This document shows positions 5,488 through 8,819 of a stretch of 8,819 nucleotides of DNA, piece by piece. The stretch is from Pseudomonadota bacterium (GTDB taxonomy: Bacteria > Pseudomonadota > Alphaproteobacteria > UBA9655). The position numbers and the translations under genes are program-made. Location: contig JAKBAL010000059.1 in the NCBI GenBank assembly GCA_021809225.1, positions 1-8,819 on the forward strand, read 5' to 3'. Below the pieces are notes generated by a model. The model saw only the letters and a list, made by a program, of their open reading frames with translations, made no database searches and had not been told where the DNA came from. Position 1 is the stretch's first letter; each line of letters opens with the position of its first letter.

Positions 5488-6618
5488 ATGGGAAAGTTTC
5501 TGCTCCTCTTAAGTTTGTCTTTTGGGCTTGTAATTTCGGCGAGAGCCTTTGAAACAAAAGCTCCTCAAGTCTATTTGAAGGATTTAAATACGGGAGAAAT
5601 CCTCCTCGAAAAACAAGCTAATGAAAAAATGGTGCCCTCGTCTATGTCAAAAATCATGACTGCTCATCTTGTTTTTGAGCGGCTTAAGAGCGGTGACATT
5701 AAGCTCGACGATACCCTTCATGTGAGTAAAGAAGCTTGGCAAAAGCAGGGATCCAAGATGTTTGTTCAGATTGATTCCAAAGTAAGTATTGAGGACTTGC
5801 TTCATGGTGTAGTCGTCCAATCTGGAAACGACGCCTGTATAGTTCTTGCTGAAGGGCTCGGGGGAACAGAAGCTGCTTTTGCAGAGGAAATGACAAAAAA
5901 GGCTCATGAGATGGGGGCTACCAATACAACTTTGCTTAATTCTACAGGCTGGCCTGATGAGGGGCACCTAACGACAGCAAAGGATCTTGCCATTATTGCA
6001 GAAAGGACCATTCGCGATTTTCCTAAAGAGTATGCCAAATACTATGCCCTTAAAGAATTTACCTATAACAAAATTAAACAAGGAAATCGTAATACTCTTC
6101 TTTATAAGGATATGGGTGCCGATGGGATGAAGACAGGTCATACAGATGCCGGCGGCTATGGAATCGTTGCTTCTGCAAAACAAGGAGATCGTCGCTTAAT
6201 CTTAGTAATCAATGGTCTTCCGACCTCCAAGGATCGAGATCAGGAAGCAACGGCTCTTTTGAACTGGGGTTTCAATTTCTTTAAAAACTATAAGATTTTT
6301 GGGAAAGGCGATGTGGTTGACGTCGCCGATGTGTGGAGTGGAACAGAAAAATCTATTCCCCTTGTTGCTAGCCAGGATATTGTCTTCACCATTCCTCGCA
6401 GTCAAAGGAAGGATCTTCAGGTAAAAGTGATCTATAATTCTCCGATCGCAGCTCCTATTAAAGCCGGAGACCCAGTGGGAACAATCGAAGTTACAGTTCC
6501 AGGAAAAGGAGTTCATAAATTCCCTCTCCATGCGGGTAAAAATATCACAATGGCTGGTTTTTTTAACCGAATTAGCAATTCAATTCATTATCTTCTCTTG
6601 GGAAAACACAGTTCATGA
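5488..6618 (+). CDS. dacA: D-alanyl-D-alanine carboxypeptidase (PBP5/6 class)
   Basis: This periplasmic enzyme removes the terminal D-Ala from peptidoglycan pentapeptides, limiting cross-linking, and is a low-molecular-weight penicillin-binding protein. The 376 residues start with a Sec signal peptide (1-20, ending A-R-A). All three active-site motifs are present: S52-M-S-K55 (SxxK, nucleophile Ser52), S112-G-N114 (SxN), and K215-T-G217 (KTG). The peptidase S11 domain spans about 24-245. A beta-rich PBP5 C-terminal domain (about 268-355) follows, then an amphipathic tail G-F-F-N-R-I (357-362) with further hydrophobic residues, which probably anchors the enzyme at the membrane surface. Length and order are normal for the family. 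The ATG at 5488 has AAGGGAAA just upstream in the 12-base gap after rlpA. The stop overlaps the start of tmk by 4 bases, so the two are probably translationally coupled. Names dacC or dacF would be equally fair. Confidence 0.94.
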   Translation: MGKFLLLLSLSFGLVISARAFETKAPQVYLKDLNTGEILLEKQANEKMVPSSMSKIMTAHLVFERLKSGDIKLDDTLHVSKEAWQKQGSKMFVQIDSKVSIEDLLHGVVVQSGNDACIVLAEGLGGTEAAFAEEMTKKAHEMGATNTTLLNSTGWPDEGHLTTAKDLAIIAERTIRDFPKEYAKYYALKEFTYNKIKQGNRNTLLYKDMGADGMKTGHTDAGGYGIVASAKQGDRRLILVINGLPTSKDRDQEATALLNWGFNFFKNYKIFGKGDVVDVADVWSGTEKSIPLVASQDIVFTIPRSQRKDLQVKVIYNSPIAAPIKAGDPVGTIEVTVPGKGVHKFPLHAGKNITMAGFFNRISNSIHYLLLGKHSS

Positions 6619-7250
6619 TGAAGCATAAAGCTCCTTTTATTACCTTTGAAGGGGGTGAAGGATCAGGAAAATCTACCCAAATTGAGATCCTCTACCGCAA
6701 GCTTTTGCTAGCTGAAATTGATGTGGTTTCTTATCGTGAACCCGGGGGGACAAACGGGGCCGAAGAAATTCGCCATTTACTTATGGAAGGCGAGGGCGAT
6801 CGTTGGAATCCCATAACTGAAGCTCTCCTCATGAGTGCTGCCCGCGCCGATTTGGTTCAGAGGCATATTCTGCCCCAACTAGAGAAGGGCACATGGGTTT
6901 TGTGCGATCGCTTTACGGACTCAACCCTTGCTTACCAAGGCTATGGCCATGAACTGGGTTACGACCGTATCCAAGAGCTTAACCACTTTACGGTTGGAAC
7001 ACTTGTGCCGGATCTTACGTTTATTCTCGAAATAAATTCAGATGTAGGGTTAGAACGAACGGCTTTGCGAAAAACCGGGATCAATCGCTTTGAACGCTAT
7101 GATGTTATGTTTCACCGTAAAGTTGCGGAAGGTTATGCTGAAATACTGAAAAAAAATCCTGACCGTTGCGTTGCTGTAAATGCTTTTTTGGACATTGATA
7201 TGATTTCTAACTTCATTTATGATACAGTTAAACAACGCTTTAATATCTGA
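6615..7250 (+). CDS. tmk: Thymidylate kinase (dTMP kinase)
   Basis: Tmk phosphorylates dTMP to dTDP with ATP, an essential cytosolic step of dTTP synthesis. The 211-residue protein has a normal length. The P-loop G-G-E-G-S-G-K-S-T is at 13-21, the R-E-P-G-G-T segment that contacts dTMP at 41-46, and the D-R-F motif of Walker B type at 98-100, followed by S-T-L-A-Y-Q-G-Y-G (103-111). The lid region lies around 149-162 and ends R-F-E-R-Y. The ATGATG at 6615-6620 offers two starts; the first overlaps the dacA stop as ATGA, which suggests translational coupling, and the second would remove one Met. In many alphaproteobacteria the next gene is holB (DNA polymerase III delta prime), but here tmk is the last recognisable member of the operon. 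Confidence 0.96.
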   Translation: MMKHKAPFITFEGGEGSGKSTQIEILYRKLLLAEIDVVSYREPGGTNGAEEIRHLLMEGEGDRWNPITEALLMSAARADLVQRHILPQLEKGTWVLCDRFTDSTLAYQGYGHELGYDRIQELNHFTVGTLVPDLTFILEINSDVGLERTALRKTGINRFERYDVMFHRKVAEGYAEILKKNPDRCVAVNAFLDIDMISNFIYDTVKQRFNI

Positions 7251-7332
7251 TTTAATTCAATATTGATGAGTGAAATTATCTTAAAGAAGCGATTGTATCC
7301 AAAAATATCTTAATTTTAACATGGTGTGATAT

Positions 7333-8676
7333 ATGATTGATAATATTTCAAAGTTTAATTTAAAAATTTTTTCTCTTTTTATGGCGTCTCTTTTCCTTCT
7401 ATCCTCTGCTGGGGCTATGGAAGGAGAAGATTCTAAGAAATCTTCTTTTCTCACGCCTTGCAAAAAGAACAATGATGGTGCAAAAGCTTTTTCATCAAAA
7501 CGCCCTTCTTTTTCCATACCCCGTAAAAAAAAGAAAGAAGAGGGGCCTTTAAAGTGTTTTAATGAGCAAACTCCCCCTCCTTCTTCTCCTCGTCCTCGGG
7601 GAAGGGCAGAAACAAACATTATGGGTGTACAAATCATAAAAAACAAATTTGAAGCTTTATCAACAAATAATTTAGGACAGCATCCTGAAAAAAAGCCTGT
7701 CGCAACGTGTATTACACCGGGAAAAGTTGCAGAAAATCGCAAATATTTTGAAGTTCCAAGTCCATTGAACAAGAGAGAGTTTCGAAGAAGTGTATCTATG
7801 AGTGCCCTAGATTTTAATTTTGGAAAAAAGGAACCTGCAAATACTTCAATAATAGATGAGTCTGAGACTTCTTCACCATCACTACGCTCTCGACGTATTC
7901 TGTTCAGTAAGTGGTCTTCTCCTTTCTCTAAGAAAAGAAGAACGTCACCAACCTCACCAAAAGCCTCTGAAAGAGATGTTAGAAAGGGAAAAGAAAGGGA
8001 AACGGCGGAGAAGGAGGAAGAGAAGAAACCAAAAAAGCCTAGAAAAGAGAAATCCCAGAAGTTTACGAGAGATTGTGAGCTAGGTGCTCCGAGTGATCAC
8101 GCCATAATGGCTCATAAAAAACGTCAAAAAGCGGATTCCCAACTCATCAAGCGAGTGGTCGATGGCGTTGACATGCTAACCCGTGTGGCCGAAAACATGG
8201 CAAATGATGGAGATATTGACGAAACAAAATTCAAGCGGGTTCTTAAACCAGACTCAGATACTGTAATAAAGGATACAATCAAAAACGTATTTCCTCTTAT
8301 TGACAAAGAAACTCGTGATGAGGACCCAATTAAAACTGATGAGAATGTAAGAGGTGCTTTAAACCGAGAGAAAAACCTTTCAGCAGGTATTAAATGGGCG
8401 AGTGAACAATTAGAAGATTCTGGTGAGCTTAAATTTTTCGATACTAGACTAAAAGATGCTAAAAAAAAGAAGAAGAACCCAGATACTGCAAATGAAGAGA
8501 AATACCAAAATGGTTCATCTAAAATCAGGATTAATCACCCAGGGAGCGAAAGAAGATTGAACATTGGAAGGAATCGTGCAGAAACTGTGATTGGAAGTAA
8601 AGTTAGCCAAAATAATCGGGCTAGACCTCGAGCATTAACAGAATTACCTTCTTCTACTCAATCTAAACAGGACTAA
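7333..8676 (+). CDS. Secreted, very basic protein of unknown family; candidate effector
   Basis: I do not recognise the family. The 447-residue protein starts with a signal-peptide-like segment: MIDNISKFNLK, a hydrophobic run (about 12-26), then S-S-A-G-A before M29-E-G-E. Residues 30-245 look disordered and are rich in Lys, Arg, Ser and Pro, with basic clusters P-R-K-K-K-K (63-68), R-S-R-R (185-188), K-K-R-R (200-203) and K-K-P-K-K-P-R-K (231-238). A probably helical part (about 255-380) follows, then a basic tail. The motif R-x-R-A-x-T occurs at 89-94, 413-418 and 431-436. The ATG at 7333 lacks a clear ribosome-binding site; an in-frame ATG at 7381 would shorten the signal to MASLFLLSSAGA. 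A possible promoter is TTGTAT (7293-7298) with TAACAT (7317-7322), though read-through from tmk 82 bases away is possible. No terminator is evident. The coding frame is open throughout and the composition coherent, so a real gene is likely; its role is unknown. Confidence 0.78.
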   Translation: MIDNISKFNLKIFSLFMASLFLLSSAGAMEGEDSKKSSFLTPCKKNNDGAKAFSSKRPSFSIPRKKKKEEGPLKCFNEQTPPPSSPRPRGRAETNIMGVQIIKNKFEALSTNNLGQHPEKKPVATCITPGKVAENRKYFEVPSPLNKREFRRSVSMSALDFNFGKKEPANTSIIDESETSSPSLRSRRILFSKWSSPFSKKRRTSPTSPKASERDVRKGKERETAEKEEEKKPKKPRKEKSQKFTRDCELGAPSDHAIMAHKKRQKADSQLIKRVVDGVDMLTRVAENMANDGDIDETKFKRVLKPDSDTVIKDTIKNVFPLIDKETRDEDPIKTDENVRGALNREKNLSAGIKWASEQLEDSGELKFFDTRLKDAKKKKKNPDTANEEKYQNGSSKIRINHPGSERRLNIGRNRAETVIGSKVSQNNRARPRALTELPSSTQSKQD

Positions 8677-8767
8677 GCTCAATTTGATCCCCATGACCGC
8701 TCATAGGCGTCAACTTAAGAAGAAACTTATTGAAAATACGGATAAAGTTTTTAAAACACCCACATTA

Positions 8768-8819
8768 TCTGGATTGCTTCGCTCCGCTCGCAATGACGGG
8801 TGGGGGAGATCGTCATTGC
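8768..8819. repeat. REP-like palindromic repeat with start of an inverted second copy
   Basis: TCTGGATTGCTTCGCTCC (8768-8785) continues as GCTCGCAATGACG to 8798. This is the kind of dispersed palindromic sequence (CTGGATTGCTTCGC...GCAATGACG) seen in many copies in several intracellular bacterial genomes. The core ATTGC/GCAAT is an inverted repeat, supported further out by CCCAC (8759-8763) and GTGGG (8800-8804). The last nine bases, CGTCATTGC (8811-8819), are the exact reverse complement of GCAATGACG (8790-8798), so a second copy begins in opposite orientation and is cut by the window end. Confidence 0.65.

Noticed and set aside
4573..7235. Several 60-110 codon frames overlapping rlpA, dacA and tmk on other frames
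   Set aside because: All lie within well-identified genes and have no ribosome-binding sites or domains.
7856..8083. 75-codon frame inside the 447-residue gene
   Set aside because: It is a low-complexity Arg/Lys/Glu shadow of the purine-rich coding sequence, without a start signal.
8693..8819. Open frame MTAHRRQLKKKL... running off the right edge
   Set aside because: No ribosome-binding site, and its second half (SGLLRSARNDG) is just the translation of the REP-like repeat, a common false gene product.
1..8819. CRISPR array, toxin-antitoxin pair, riboswitch or defence system
   Set aside because: No regularly spaced direct repeats, no small paired toxin/antitoxin genes, no recognisable riboswitch aptamer and no nuclease or helicase genes were seen on either strand.

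Overview
The window looks like chromosomal DNA from an AT-rich, host-associated alphaproteobacterium. The order rlpA - dacA - tmk is a familiar alphaproteobacterial arrangement. Two predicted secreted proteins, one with leucine-rich repeats and one that looks eukaryote-targeted, recall amoeba- or protist-dwelling lineages such as Holosporales/Paracaedibacteraceae. That placement is an inference from gene content and style, not from a database search.

Layout, left to right. Bases 1-148 hold the start of a thymidine kinase gene on the minus strand, cut by the window edge. Its promoter lies back to back with a probable promoter for a complete tRNA-Ser(GGA) at 274-363. A hairpin-rich spacer follows, then a minus-strand Bcr/CflA-type drug efflux transporter (479-1672). 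The spacer at 1673-1970 holds a large imperfect inverted repeat with probable divergent promoters. To its right, on the plus strand, is a GTG-started secreted leucine-rich-repeat protein (1971-3275) with a strong terminator.

Downstream is a complete 773-bp IS1-family element (3396-4168) with 12-bp terminal repeats and a perfect 8-bp target duplication. Its transposase reads through only by a -1 frameshift at a dnaX-type A AAA AAG site. It carries Tyr where the second catalytic Asp of the family should be. An AT-rich gene-free stretch (4177-4548) precedes a cell-envelope/DNA operon: rlpA (septal lytic transglycosylase lipoprotein), dacA (D,D-carboxypeptidase) and tmk (thymidylate kinase). The last two overlap by 4 bases.

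Where many alphaproteobacteria have holB after tmk, this window has a 447-residue, very basic, signal-peptide-bearing protein of unknown family (7333-8676). It has several nuclear-localisation-like clusters and repeated R-x-R-A-x-T motifs. The right edge holds a REP-like palindromic repeat that starts to repeat in inverted orientation.

How the parts fit: RlpA and DacA both remodel peptidoglycan at division, while Tmk and Tdk both feed dTTP synthesis (de novo step and salvage). The two secreted proteins resemble each other just after the predicted signal peptide (Met-Glu-x-Glu) and are the best candidates for host-interaction factors. I see no CRISPR array, toxin-antitoxin pair or defence island, and no gene set that clearly forms an undescribed system.
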